Below are positions 45,243 to 54,898 of a stretch of 64,000 bases of DNA, piece after piece. The stretch's first letter is position 1, and each line of letters opens with the position of its first letter. This stretch comes from Martinezella tropici (GTDB lineage Bacteria > Pseudomonadota > Alphaproteobacteria > Rhizobiales > Rhizobiaceae), in contig NZ_QMKK01000038.1 in the NCBI RefSeq assembly GCF_003287875.1, forward strand, positions 78,220 to 142,219. Reading direction: 5' to 3'. The translations under genes were made by a program, and so were the position numbers. The notes beneath the pieces were generated by a model, which saw nothing but the letters and a program-made list of their open reading frames with translations, made no database searches and was not told the origin of the DNA.

Positions 45243-47636
45243 TCAGAACGTTGCGTCCTGGACGCTGCCGAGATTGACGTCGCCCAACGTACGGAAGGTC
45301 AAACGAGCGCCAATCGACCAATTGCTGGCCGAGCTGGCTGTCGTATCCTTCTTGTCGAGGAATGACACGGTAAAGATCGTGCATTCGTCCTCGTAGGAAA
45401 GACCGACGCCCTGGCGGGTGATCTCATTGCTGTTGAGATCGTAGCTGACCGTGCCGAAGACCGACCAGTATTCCTTGAACCTGATCTGCGCACGCGACTG
45501 GATTTCATCCTGATTGCTGGTGAAACCATACTGCGGCTGCGCGGAAATATGCGTGTAGATCAAGGACGTCTGGAAGACATCATTCGAGAAGCCGACGGCT
45601 GTATCGCCGCGGCGGAAGGCGAAGTCCTTTTCGTCGAAGCGATAGGACGTCGACAGCGAGATGCCCTGCGGCGTCGTCAGGCCGAACATGGTGACATAGT
45701 CGGAGCGAGTCGTTTCAAGTCCGGATTCCGAACCGACACCCGCCAGATCCGTTTGCGCAAAGGAATTGCGTCCCGCGAGCTGGTAGGATTGCCCGAAGAT
45801 GTGCTGCAGCTTGTAGCCGCTGTCGAAGCTGGCGGTATAGCGCCATCCGATGTTGGCACGGGTGCCACCCTCGATGCGGTCGAAGCCCGAGAACTTGTCG
45901 CGATCGAACAGGTTGGTCGCGTCGAAGACGAAGCTCTGTGCATCCTCATTCGGCAAGCGGCCGGCAAGCTGCTCATCCGGCCGCACATAGATCTGTGCGA
46001 TCGGTTCGAAGACATGCGTGCTGTTGCTTGTCGTGATCAGGAATGGGTACTTGGCTTCGAGCCCCGCCGTGACCATGCCACGGGCGGCATAGTCGCTGGT
46101 GTCGTAATTGCCGGGATAGCTGAACGGTCCGCCGAAGGAGTTCGGCGAATTCATATCCAGACCATAGACGTCACCGCGCGCCGCCGCCAATGGCGTCAGC
46201 ACAAGGCCTTCATCGGTCGTAAAGGTACGCTGCCACTGCAGTTCAGTGCTGAAGCGCGTATAGTCGCCGGAGAGGCCGAGGAAACGGTCGTTCAAGTTGG
46301 CATCGCCAAGATTGAATACGTTGTCGAGTGCGGATGTCTTCTCACGCGACAGGTGCGTGAAGTTCATCGTTGCCGACAGCTCGCCGCCATAGACCGATTT
46401 CGGATCGACATAGTGATAGTCGATGCTCGGATAGACGTATGCCTGCTGCTTTTGTGCCGTGGCGTTATTATCCGTGTCCTGCACATTATAATAGAAGGCG
46501 CGCATATCGAAGAAATTGCGCTTTCCGATACCTGTCAGATAGGCTTGGTTCGTATGGGTGCTCTGGTTCAGCCCGTCCAATCCATAGGTGCGCGAGAAGT
46601 TGTTGTCGCTCTGCACCATGACATCCCAGCCGAAAGTCCAGCGAGGATTGATCCTGAAGTCGGCCTTGGAGTTGATCATGCCGCGAGTTTTGTTCTCGGC
46701 ATCAGTCGTACCGGCAGCGAAGGCGTCCGGATTCATCTGATTGATGCCGGCAACGCGCAGGATATGCGTGCCATTCTCGAAACGCTGGCGGAACTCACCC
46801 TCGAGCAGCAACCCCTGATTGCTAAAGCCCGTGGCGGTGACCGTCGCATCCATGCTCGGCGAGATGACGTAGTAGTAAGGAACCCGTACTCCGACGCCGA
46901 GGCGCTCCGAGACGCTCACGGACGGAAACAGGAAACCGGATTTCCGCTTGACCGTATTGTCCGGAACCTCGATCCACGGAACATAGGCGATCGGCTGGCC
47001 GAACAGTTCGAAGCGGGCATGTTCCAGGCGCACGGTATGCGTGACGCCGTTCTGGACGACGCGCTGGGCCTTGACCTGCCATAGCGGGGCCCGGCCTTGC
47101 TCGGAGCAGGCCATGCAGGCGGTGTAAACACCCTTCGTCAGAATCAGCTGATTGCCGCCGACCCGCTCGCCCTTTTCGGCGACCATGCGGGTGTTGTCGG
47201 GCATTTCGATGCGCAGGGCGTTGACGAAGCCGTCGGAAAAGCTGTCGGTGACGTCCATTTTGTCACCGTACATGCGATTGCCGTCCGGAGTGATCAGCTC
47301 GACATTGCCGAGAGCCGTCATTCGCCCGGATTTCTGATTATACTCGACCTTCTGGGCAACCATTTTGTAGCTGCCATAGTTGATCTGGACCGCACCGCTT
47401 GCGGTGACGATCTGCGTATCCTTGTTATAGACCAATTCGTTGGACGAAAGGACCAGCTTTGCGCCTTCCGGCACCTTCACCTTGATAGGGGAAGTAACAG
47501 TGCCGGCACCGCCGTTATTATTGTCGTTGGCCTGGGCATAAACAGCGACCGGGCTCATAATATATGCACATGCAGCCGTGCCCGTAACGAGGGCAGCCAC
47601 AATCTTTTTAATACTCTCGCGGTTGCCTGCCGCCAC
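45243..47636 (-). CDS. lptD: LPS assembly outer-membrane protein LptD
   Basis: Outer-membrane part of the LPS export machine. A 797-residue protein with a signal sequence (cleavage after VYAQA), an OstA/LptA-like N-terminal domain (LVLSSNELVYNKDTQIVTASG, residues about 55-200) and a large beta-barrel rich in aromatic residues. The last residue is Phe (DATF), as in barrels recognised by BAM. Two cysteines sit close together in the N-terminal domain (TACMACSEQG), unlike the four disulfide cysteines of E. coli. GTG 47636 is the likely start, directly after the lptG stop. Confidence 0.93.
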   Translation of the reverse strand: MAAGNRESIKKIVAALVTGTAACAYIMSPVAVYAQANDNNNGGAGTVTSPIKVKVPEGAKLVLSSNELVYNKDTQIVTASGAVQINYGSYKMVAQKVEYNQKSGRMTALGNVELITPDGNRMYGDKMDVTDSFSDGFVNALRIEMPDNTRMVAEKGERVGGNQLILTKGVYTACMACSEQGRAPLWQVKAQRVVQNGVTHTVRLEHARFELFGQPIAYVPWIEVPDNTVKRKSGFLFPSVSVSERLGVGVRVPYYYVISPSMDATVTATGFSNQGLLLEGEFRQRFENGTHILRVAGINQMNPDAFAAGTTDAENKTRGMINSKADFRINPRWTFGWDVMVQSDNNFSRTYGLDGLNQSTHTNQAYLTGIGKRNFFDMRAFYYNVQDTDNNATAQKQQAYVYPSIDYHYVDPKSVYGGELSATMNFTHLSREKTSALDNVFNLGDANLNDRFLGLSGDYTRFSTELQWQRTFTTDEGLVLTPLAAARGDVYGLDMNSPNSFGGPFSYPGNYDTSDYAARGMVTAGLEAKYPFLITTSNSTHVFEPIAQIYVRPDEQLAGRLPNEDAQSFVFDATNLFDRDKFSGFDRIEGGTRANIGWRYTASFDSGYKLQHIFGQSYQLAGRNSFAQTDLAGVGSESGLETTRSDYVTMFGLTTPQGISLSTSYRFDEKDFAFRRGDTAVGFSNDVFQTSLIYTHISAQPQYGFTSNQDEIQSRAQIRFKEYWSVFGTVSYDLNSNEITRQGVGLSYEDECTIFTVSFLDKKDTTASSASNWSIGARLTFRTLGDVNLGSVQDATF

Positions 47637-48722
47637 TTAGCCGTCCTCCTGATGAAGCAGGATCGTTGCTCCGAATGCCAATGCGACGATCACGGGTATC
47701 CATGCCGCCACGTAGGGAGGAACCACTCCGCTGCTCCCGAATGCTTTTACAAGCACGGTGACAACATAAAGCACGAAGCCGGAGAGGATTCCACCCAGAA
47801 TCACGGAGCGCGATTGATTGAATCTACTGAATTTTAGCGACACGGTTGCTGCGATTAGCGTCATTGCTATGAGAAGGAATGGTTGCGATAGCAGCGAATG
47901 AAACTGTGTCTCAAGTGCGTTGGTCGATATGCCGAAGGAGTGTGCGATCTTTATTCGATTAGAAAGATCATAAAAAGCAATGGTTTCCGGCTGCGCCAGA
48001 CGCTGCGAAACGAAATCCTGTTTCAGATTCGTACGAACCTGTACCGAACTCTTATGATCCGGTATTTCGCCCGGCCGCCGCTCGACGACATTGTTAAGAA
48101 GCCAGTAACCATCTTCCAATTTTGCCGACTGCGCGTCCTGCCGCAGGACGATATTTCCCTGTGAATCGAAGTGGATAAAGACGACGCCCATCAGCGTCGT
48201 TCCATTGTCCAGAATGGCCTTGGCGCCGATGATCGTATCGTCCTTGCCATTCGATTGACGCAGCCACGGGATCGAAAGCCTGTTGTGATAGGAAGGGTCG
48301 CCGCGCAGGTCGGCTTCCATCGTTTCGGCCTGGCGCTGCCCCCATGCGGCGACCGGATTGAGGGCAAGCATGGTCAGCAATCCCACGAAAAAGGCGCCCA
48401 CGATGAACGGCGTCATGAACTGCCAGACGGAGATGCCGGCCGCGCGTGCAATAACCAGCTCGCGGCGACGATTGAGTGCGATCAACACCGTCATGCCGAC
48501 GAAGAGAGCGATGAACGGCACTGTCTGCTGCAGAATGAACGGCAATCGCACTGCCGTCATGACCAGACCGAGCGGGACCGTATAGCCGGGCAGCCCGGCC
48601 AGCCGGCCGGCGGTTTCACTGAAGTCGACGAGATAGACGATCGAGATGACGCCCAGGAAGAACCAGAACGTCGTCACGATGTAACGCGTGAAGAAATAAC
48701 GCCCGAGCGTGCCGAAGATCAT
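47637..48722 (-). CDS. lptG: LPS export ABC transporter permease LptG
   Basis: A 361-residue permease of the LptB2FG transporter that extracts LPS from the inner membrane. Hydrophobic helices flank a large periplasmic domain (about residues 110-270), as usual. Family blocks: LGRYFFTRYIVTTFWFFLGV and PFIALFVGMTVLIALNRRRELVIARAAG. Its ATG overlaps the lptF stop by ATGA (48719-48722), and lptD follows without a gap, so the three are co-transcribed. Confidence 0.94.
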   Translation of the reverse strand: MIFGTLGRYFFTRYIVTTFWFFLGVISIVYLVDFSETAGRLAGLPGYTVPLGLVMTAVRLPFILQQTVPFIALFVGMTVLIALNRRRELVIARAAGISVWQFMTPFIVGAFFVGLLTMLALNPVAAWGQRQAETMEADLRGDPSYHNRLSIPWLRQSNGKDDTIIGAKAILDNGTTLMGVVFIHFDSQGNIVLRQDAQSAKLEDGYWLLNNVVERRPGEIPDHKSSVQVRTNLKQDFVSQRLAQPETIAFYDLSNRIKIAHSFGISTNALETQFHSLLSQPFLLIAMTLIAATVSLKFSRFNQSRSVILGGILSGFVLYVVTVLVKAFGSSGVVPPYVAAWIPVIVALAFGATILLHQEDG

Positions 48723-49900
48723 GCGCCGCTCCCATTGGAGCCGCCGCCCGGCGCCGCCGGCATGCGATCCTGAATGCGTTGCCGCCAGTTGCTCATGCGA
48801 TTTCGGATCGATACTGGCATCGACATCTTCCGGTTACGCATCAGCAGCGCGATCGCGATAGCGGCGGCAATGATGTTGATGGCGTAGAGAATGCCGACGA
48901 ACCGAGGCGAATTATCGATCTGGTTGGCCGCGTAGAAATCGGCCCAGCGCAGCGCGAAGGCTATCGTCAAGGCCGACACCATCGGGTGCAGCCGCGCCTC
49001 GCGATGGGAGCGGGCATCGCCGGCAATCACCAGGGATATAAGCGCGAATATCGCGGGCAGGGCCCATTCGTTGAGGCGTCGGTGCAACTCGGCCTGATAG
49101 CTGCCTGGTCTTGTCTTGTAATCCGGATCGTTCGGATCCGGATTGAGCAGGAAGCCGAGGTTGCGATCGCTGGCGCGCAAATTCGCCTGACCGCGGCTTT
49201 GGGTCATGTCGGAGAGGTCGAAGGAATAGGAATCGAACTTGATGACCGAGACGTTGCCGTCGGCCGTCTTGCGATGCACCTCGCCATCTTTCATCAGCAG
49301 CGACGTACCGCTCGGATCGACGGCGCCTTCCTTCGCATAATAGATGAGATCGAAGGCGGGATCGCGGGAATCGACCACGAACAGCCCTTTGAGGATGCGC
49401 CCCGACATGCGCTGCGAAATCTGTACATAGAGCCCGTCTTCGATGCGCCGGAAATTCTTCTCTTCGATCACGGTGGAAAGAAGGTCGGCATAGGCTTCGG
49501 CCACCATCTGGCGGGCGGCGACGCGGGCTCTCGGCTCGACGGCGTTGTCGACGAAGAAGGAAAACACGCTGATGGCCATGGCGAGAATCATGATCGGGCG
49601 GATGATGATGCTGCGTTTCGCGCCTGCCGCCTCCATGACGGTCAGCTCCGAATCGCTGTTCATCGCCGTCAGGGTCTGCGTGATGCCGATGACCAGTGCG
49701 AAGGGCAGGACGATCGGAATAATCGTCGGCAGGATGAGCGTCGCAAGCTTGGCGAACGAGCCCATCGACTGGCCGCTATCCGTCACCAGATTGATGCGCT
49801 GCAGCACCTGGGTCGTCCAGATGATGGCGAGCACTGGCAGCAGCGCTACCAGGAACATCATACCGACACGCCGTACGATATATGTCTCGAATAACTTCAT
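48719..49900 (-). CDS. lptF: LPS export ABC transporter permease LptF
   Basis: Partner of LptG. A 393-residue permease: ETYIVRRVGMMFLVALLPVL in helix one, the coupling region MNSDSELTVMEAAGAKRSII, and a periplasmic beta-jellyroll from about 135 to 275. ATG 49900 (MKLFETYIV) follows AAGG and is preferred over 18 codons of upstream open frame. First gene of lptF-lptG-lptD. Confidence 0.94.
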   Translation of the reverse strand: MKLFETYIVRRVGMMFLVALLPVLAIIWTTQVLQRINLVTDSGQSMGSFAKLATLILPTIIPIVLPFALVIGITQTLTAMNSDSELTVMEAAGAKRSIIIRPIMILAMAISVFSFFVDNAVEPRARVAARQMVAEAYADLLSTVIEEKNFRRIEDGLYVQISQRMSGRILKGLFVVDSRDPAFDLIYYAKEGAVDPSGTSLLMKDGEVHRKTADGNVSVIKFDSYSFDLSDMTQSRGQANLRASDRNLGFLLNPDPNDPDYKTRPGSYQAELHRRLNEWALPAIFALISLVIAGDARSHREARLHPMVSALTIAFALRWADFYAANQIDNSPRFVGILYAINIIAAAIAIALLMRNRKMSMPVSIRNRMSNWRQRIQDRMPAAPGGGSNGSGA

Positions 49901-50002
49901 GCCGGCCCTTAAACGCAACAGCTGCCGTGCGAGCCGGCAGAGATTCACCCTCATCTACGCTGTTTAAGTTTTTTTGGCGACAACCAACTCGAAAAAAAAT
50001 CG

Positions 50003-50785
50003 TTAATTTTCCGAGATTCTTCTGTCGTGTGTCGTTTGGGATAATGCGAGCAGCGCTGCGAATATGACAAGCGATGAAAGCCAGCCGAGCACGGCATCGG
50101 AGAGGTAATGCCCGCCAAAAGCCACCCGAAGCGCGGGAATGAGGATCGAAACGGCTGCGATCGGCGGGGCGGCAGCGGATCGGTATGGCTGCGGGATGAT
50201 GAAGATCAGGCAGAACAGCCAGCCGGCGGCCGCCGCTTCGCCCGAGATGAACGAACAGTTACTGACGCATTTTCCCGCGAAGGATCCGGCATGGACGAAA
50301 TCGAGCGTGCCGCCAAAGAGGTCGGTCTGTCTCGGGCGCGGACGCCCCGAAAAGGCCTTCAGCCAGAGATTGACGATCAGTACCGGGCCGATCAGCAGCG
50401 AACCGAGCGCAATCTTCAGATTGCACGCCCGCAGCCTGTTGAAGGTCGCTCCGTGATGCTGCCAGCATTGGAACAGCATCCAGGCGAGGACGGCGGCCAC
50501 GATATAGGGGAGCTGGAAGAATATCTCCCGCAGCAGCCGCAGATGCGTGTCTGCATTATAGGGGAAGATGCCGCATATCTGACCCGGGCGCGTGCTCGCA
50601 AGACATTGCTGCGGCAGGAAAAACATGTTCGCGACAGCGAGATCGATTCGTGGGAAAACCGAGAAGAGGCCAAGCAGTACCCACCAGAGACAGAAGAGGC
50701 CGATGAAGGCATCACCCGCGGTACGCGGCCGCAGAACCTCGGGGAACCGGTCTTCGCGATCGAAACTGTTGAAATCTATGATCAA
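50003..50785 (-). CDS. PAP2-type membrane phosphatase with SGE in place of SGH
   Basis: A 260-residue membrane phosphatase with about six helices. Signature parts: K143-x6-R-P (KAFSGRPRP), SFISGEAA at 178-185 and R220-x5-H226-x3-D230. The usual PSGH has become SGE here, so the second motif lacks its histidine; this variant is known in some PAP2 enzymes. Start is TTG 50785 with GGAAAG upstream. It lies beside lptFGD and might dephosphorylate lipid A or another lipid; this is inference. Expected to be divergent from pepA. Confidence 0.72.
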   Translation of the reverse strand: MIIDFNSFDREDRFPEVLRPRTAGDAFIGLFCLWWVLLGLFSVFPRIDLAVANMFFLPQQCLASTRPGQICGIFPYNADTHLRLLREIFFQLPYIVAAVLAWMLFQCWQHHGATFNRLRACNLKIALGSLLIGPVLIVNLWLKAFSGRPRPRQTDLFGGTLDFVHAGSFAGKCVSNCSFISGEAAAAGWLFCLIFIIPQPYRSAAAPPIAAVSILIPALRVAFGGHYLSDAVLGWLSSLVIFAALLALSQTTHDRRISEN

Positions 50786-50994
50786 GACGGCTTTCCGGCA
50801 AAGGATCGGGTCGCCCCGAAGGGCGGATAAAACACCATTGCGTGTAGGCTAACCGCTTTAAATGACAGGGATTTGAAGCCGTGGAACGGGCTTCTTTGGC
50901 GAATGCTTTGCCGAGTGCTTGTGTTCGCTAGTCAAACCTAGAATGATGGTTGTGCAAAGTTCTTCTATTACGACGCATGTTTATCGGAGCAGAA

Positions 50995-52491
50995 ATGTCT
51001 GTGAAATTCGAGATTTCCTTCGCCAAGTCGGCCCGCCTCAGCGGCGGTCTGGCCATTCTCCTGAAAGGCACGGACAGTGAGTTGCCGGCGGGCGCTGAGA
51101 GCGCCGATCCGGCCAATGTTTTCGCCAGGGCCGCGCCCGTGGCCGGCTTCAAGAGCAAGGCGTTGAGCGCTTTGGATATCATCGCTCCCGAGGCCTCGCC
51201 CGTCGATCGGATCATTGTCCTCGGTACCGGCAAGGCCAGGGACCTGGCTGCGCATGACTGGCTGAGGCTCGGCGGCACGGCTGCGGCAAAGATCCGCAAC
51301 GTCGAGAAAGTCACCATCTTCCTGGACGCGCCGGCAGTCGAGGTCGGTGGCAGGGAGGCCGCCGATTTTGCCCTGGGTATGCTCCTGCGCGCCTATAGCT
51401 TCGATACATATAAGACGAAGAAGGGCGACGATGACGAAAAGAACGGCTCCCGCAAGGCGGTGAAGGTGACGATCGTCACCCAGGAGGCCGCGGCCGCCAA
51501 GAAACTCTATGCAACGTCCGAAGCCGTCGCAGGCGGTGTCCTCCTTGCACGCGATCTCGTCAACGAGCCGCCGAATGTCCTCGGCCCCGTGGAATTCGCC
51601 GCCAAGGCCAAGGAGTTGGAAAAGCTTGGCGTCGAGATCGAGATTCTGACGGAGCGCGAGATGCGCCGGCTCGGCATGGCCGCGCTGCTCGGCGTCGCGC
51701 AAGGTTCTGCCCGGCCGCCGCGCCTGGTTGTCATGCAATGGAAGGGCGGCAAGGCGAAGGAGAAGCCGGTCGCCTTTATCGGCAAGGGGGTCGTCTTCGA
51801 TACCGGCGGCATTTCCATCAAGCCCGCCGCCGGCATGGAAGAAATGAAGGGCGACATGGGCGGTGCGGCAGCCGTCACCGGTCTCATGCATACGCTGGCC
51901 GCGCGAGAAGCTAAGGTCAATGCCATCGGCGTCATTGGTCTGGTGGAGAACATGCCGGACGGCAATGCGCAGCGTCCCGGCGATATCGTCACCTCGATGT
52001 CCGGCCAGACGATCGAGATCATCAACACGGATGCCGAGGGGCGGCTCGTTCTCTGCGATGCGCTCTGGTACACGAACGACCGTTTCAAGCCGCAGTTCAT
52101 GATCAACCTGGCGACCCTGACCGGCGCCATCCTCGTCGCGCTCGGCAACCTGCAGGCCGGCCTGTTCTGCAACGACGACAAGCTGGCGGGCGAGTTGACG
52201 GCAGCCGGCCTCGTAACCGACGAGCGCCTGTGGCGCATGCCGCTCGGCAAGGAATACGACAAGATGATCGACAGCAAGTTCGCCGACATGAAGAACACTG
52301 GTGGCCGCCATGCCGGCTCGATCACCGCCGCCCAGTTCCTCAAGCGCTTCGTCGGGGAAACGCCGTGGGCGCATCTCGATATCGCCGGCACGGCGATGGG
52401 CTCGGTCCAGGACGAGATCAACCAGTCCTGGGGTTCCGGTTTTGGCGTGCGCCTGCTCGATCAGCTGGTCCGCGCCAACTACGAATCGTGA
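50995..52491 (+). CDS. pepA: Leucyl aminopeptidase (M17)
   Basis: A 497-residue metallo-aminopeptidase. The C-terminal catalytic domain contains [19 protein letters not shown] (metal and Lys) and [17 protein letters not shown], the M17 signature. The N-terminal domain may bind DNA as in E. coli PepA. ATG 50995 ([13 protein letters not shown]) follows GGAG; 15 upstream codons are left out. It is divergent from the PAP2 gene and followed by a RIME element. Confidence 0.95.
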   Translation: MSVKFEISFAKSARLSGGLAILLKGTDSELPAGAESADPANVFARAAPVAGFKSKALSALDIIAPEASPVDRIIVLGTGKARDLAAHDWLRLGGTAAAKIRNVEKVTIFLDAPAVEVGGREAADFALGMLLRAYSFDTYKTKKGDDDEKNGSRKAVKVTIVTQEAAAAKKLYATSEAVAGGVLLARDLVNEPPNVLGPVEFAAKAKELEKLGVEIEILTEREMRRLGMAALLGVAQGSARPPRLVVMQWKGGKAKEKPVAFIGKGVVFDTGGISIKPAAGMEEMKGDMGGAAAVTGLMHTLAAREAKVNAIGVIGLVENMPDGNAQRPGDIVTSMSGQTIEIINTDAEGRLVLCDALWYTNDRFKPQFMINLATLTGAILVALGNLQAGLFCNDDKLAGELTAAGLVTDERLWRMPLGKEYDKMIDSKFADMKNTGGRHAGSITAAQFLKRFVGETPWAHLDIAGTAMGSVQDEINQSWGSGFGVRLLDQLVRANYES

Positions 52492-52499
52492 CCAGCCGA

Positions 52500-52617
52500 A
52501 TTTTGTGAGATGGAGCCTTTTCGCGATTCGAAGAAAAGCGAAAAGGCTCTATCCTTTTGGTGTGATGCAATTCCGGACGGAAAACCGCTTCGCACTTTTC
52601 CTAGAATTGCTCTAGAA
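52500..52617. repeat. RIME-like double palindrome between pepA and holC
   Basis: First palindrome: GAGCCTTTTCGC and GCGAAAAGGCTC. Second: GCAATTCCGGACGGAAAACC and the matching arm GCACTTTTCCTAGAATTGC, within CTCTAG. This is the complete two-palindrome RIME layout. The first hairpin may also serve as pepA terminator; the element ends just before holC. Confidence 0.78.
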
Positions 52618-52625
52618 GAGACGGC

Positions 52626-53075
52626 ATGACCGACGTTCTCTTCTATCACCTGACGGAATCGAAGCTCGAAGACGCCCTGCCGCCGTTGATCGACAAGAGT
52701 GTCGAGCGTGGCTGGCAGGTCGCCGTGCAGATGCGCGAGCCGGCGCGCCGCGATCTCCTCGATTCGCATCTGTGGACCTATCGCGAAGACAGTTTTCTGC
52801 CGCATGGCACGGATGAAGGCGAGATGGCGGACAAGCAGCCTGTGCTTCTGACCATCTCTTCCGACAACGTCAACAATGCGACCGTGCGCTTTTTCATCGA
52901 TGGCGCCGAGGCTACGGATGTCGGAACATATCAGCGCGTCGTGCTGATGTTCGATGGCTATGATCAGGAACAGCTGGAAAGCGCGCGCGCGCAATGGAAG
53001 CGCCTGAAAGGCGAGGGGCATAATCTCACCTACTGGCAGCAGACGCAGGATGGCCGTTGGGAAAAGAAGGCTTAG
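52626..53075 (+). CDS. holC: DNA polymerase III chi subunit
   Basis: A 149-residue protein of the HolC family, linking the clamp loader to SSB. It begins MTDVLFYHLTESKLEDALP and has HLWTYREDSFLPHGT and the late block RVVLMFDGYDQEQLESARAQW, typical of chi. In alphaproteobacteria holC usually lies next to pepA, as here. It is convergent with the GrpB-like gene. Confidence 0.93.
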   Translation: MTDVLFYHLTESKLEDALPPLIDKSVERGWQVAVQMREPARRDLLDSHLWTYREDSFLPHGTDEGEMADKQPVLLTISSDNVNNATVRFFIDGAEATDVGTYQRVVLMFDGYDQEQLESARAQWKRLKGEGHNLTYWQQTQDGRWEKKA

Positions 53076-53122
53076 GAAACTGCGCGGCGATTTTCTGAGA
53101 TCCCGTGAAAACTTGGGTCGCT

Positions 53123-53668
53123 CTAATCGCCCTCCGCCAGGATCTTTTGAATGAAGTCTTTCTTGGCGGCAGTATAGGCTGCGCGGTCATTGGCATATTT
53201 TGTCGCAAGTTCGACCTTCAGCGCTTCATAGGCATGTGCGAGGTCCGGGCGCTTGCGCATCCGATCCCGGAAGAGGATGAACTGGCGCCAATTCAGGCCG
53301 CCATGCTCGACCACATGGACCAGGTGCGTGCGGGTATCCCCTTCGATATCTCGACCGAAAATATGATCGTCCGCTACGATATTGCTGCCGGCATAGACAT
53401 AGCCGATCGATGCCATCGGCTCGATACAGGCAAGGCCATCCTCGAAGCGCCGAACACCGACGGCTATGTCGATGATGGGCTTGGCCTTGATTTCGGGAAT
53501 GGAGGTGCTGCCGAAATGCTGCACATCGACGGCGAGGTCTCCAAGGGCGCTGCGGATGGCAGCTTCCTCCAGCAAATAAGCCTCGCGCCAGCTCTGGTTT
53601 GGCTCGGCAAGCTTGACCGATTTATTGCCGACGCCGAGCCCGAAAGATTGCACATTTTCCGTTGCCAT
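53123..53668 (-). CDS. GrpB family protein (UPF0157)
   Basis: A 181-residue protein of the GrpB/UPF0157 nucleotidyltransferase-like family. Characteristic blocks are VQHFGSTSIPEIKAKPIIDI (the GS-x-D-type nucleotidyltransferase fold), RTHLVHVVEHGG and FRDRMRKRPDLAHAYEALK. The family has no settled function; some members are fused to CoaE. ATG 53668 (MATENVQSFG) with GGGGAG upstream is chosen. It stands alone between holC and the galactose-dehydrogenase-like gene. Confidence 0.88.
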   Translation of the reverse strand: MATENVQSFGLGVGNKSVKLAEPNQSWREAYLLEEAAIRSALGDLAVDVQHFGSTSIPEIKAKPIIDIAVGVRRFEDGLACIEPMASIGYVYAGSNIVADDHIFGRDIEGDTRTHLVHVVEHGGLNWRQFILFRDRMRKRPDLAHAYEALKVELATKYANDRAAYTAAKKDFIQKILAEGD

Positions 53669-53743
53669 CGGCAACTCCCCGATGAAGATAATGCGCCACG
53701 CTAGCATGTTGCGGGGCGCGTTGTCTCCATCGGGTAAAGCCCA

Positions 53744-54667
53744 TCAATCGTAAAATGCTTCGACGAATTTGCGCTTGCCGAGCATGAAGGCATCGGCGAC
53801 GTGGCGCAGTGGCGAAACATCGACATCGCAGGTGCCGGCTTTGACGATCTCGGCAAAACGGCGATAGAGCGAAGGATATTCGGCTTCTGGCGCGGAGAAT
53901 TTCAGCTCGCCATTGACCGAAAGCTTGGAGCCGCCTTCGGCGAGAACCATTTGGCCGGCATCGGTTTCGGCAACGATATCCCAGCTCTGCTTGCCGGTCT
54001 GGCGCCAGTCGAATTCAGCATGAACCGGAAGGCCCTGACCGCTCTTGAAGTGCAGATCGGCGGCAATCGGCGAATCCCGGTTCTCCGGAAATTCGAGCGT
54101 CGCGCCGGTCAGGAAGAGCGGCGGCAGGATGTGGGTCACGATCGACAGGGCGTTGATGCCGGGGTCGAAGACGCCGAGGCCGCCGGCCTGCCAGATCCAT
54201 TCCTGGTTCGGGTGCCAATGGCGCACGTCTTCCTTCCAGATCACGTGAGCGCTGCGGATGGTGGTGCCTGCGAGGAAGGTCTTTGCTGCCTCCACGGCCG
54301 GGGCGTAGCGCGAATGCCAGCTTGCAAAGAGCGAGACGCCCTTGGCTTTTGCGAGGTTTTCGAGATCGGCCACTTCGCTCAGCGTCGCACCCGGCGGCTT
54401 TTCAAGAAAAACGTGCTTGCCGGCTGAAAGCGCCTTGTAAGCGGCTTCATAGCGATATTGCGGCGGCATGCAGAGCGACACCGCATTGACCGCCGGTACG
54501 GCATCGAGCATGGCGTCGATGGTCGTGAAGGACGGAATGCCTTCTACGGTACCGTGGCGGCTCGCCGTGGCGATCAATTTGAAATCCGCGTTGTTCGCGA
54601 TGGACGGAAGATGCTGGTCGCGGACGATCTTGCCGACACCGACGATAGCGAGGTTGATGGGGGACAT
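53744..54667 (-). CDS. Gfo/Idh/MocA oxidoreductase, probable D-galactose 1-dehydrogenase
   Basis: A 307-residue NAD(P)-binding oxidoreductase. The N-terminus INLAIVGVGKIVRDQHLPSI and the block HVFLEKPPGATLSEV (catalytic Lys) follow the MocA pattern; the short length and motifs such as NQEWIWQAGGLGVFDPGINA resemble bacterial galactose 1-dehydrogenases (first step of the DeLey-Doudoroff pathway). ATG 54667 opens the Rossmann fold; 36 codons of open frame upstream are excluded. It is divergent from the TRAP transporter genes with an inverted-repeat operator between them. Confidence 0.75.
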   Translation of the reverse strand: MSPINLAIVGVGKIVRDQHLPSIANNADFKLIATASRHGTVEGIPSFTTIDAMLDAVPAVNAVSLCMPPQYRYEAAYKALSAGKHVFLEKPPGATLSEVADLENLAKAKGVSLFASWHSRYAPAVEAAKTFLAGTTIRSAHVIWKEDVRHWHPNQEWIWQAGGLGVFDPGINALSIVTHILPPLFLTGATLEFPENRDSPIAADLHFKSGQGLPVHAEFDWRQTGKQSWDIVAETDAGQMVLAEGGSKLSVNGELKFSAPEAEYPSLYRRFAEIVKAGTCDVDVSPLRHVADAFMLGKRKFVEAFYD

Positions 54668-54756
54668 GGGTGTCTCTCGATTAGTATGATTATTGATGCG
54701 ATCTTTATCAGAATGCCGCATGTGGGCAAGGGCGGCAAATCGCAAATGCGACAACT

Positions 54757-54782
54757 GGATCCAATGCACGAACATTGTATCC
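54757..54782. promoter_or_regulatory. Inverted-repeat operator between galactose dehydrogenase-like gene and TRAP genes
   Basis: GGATCCAATG, six bases CACGAA, CATTGTATCC: arms agree at 9 of 10 positions. Symmetry and the TTGTATCC-like half sites resemble operators of GntR-family (FadR subgroup) regulators. It is 90 bases before the left gene and 117 before dctQ. Confidence 0.55.
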
Positions 54783-54898
54783 GGCCGTCATCACGTTTGG
54801 AAAACCCGCGCAGGCTCTTGATTCACCGTTTGAAATCGGCACTCTAGCTTCGTGCAGCAAGAAGAGCTTCGGAAAGAATCGCTGCGGGGGGAAAATTC

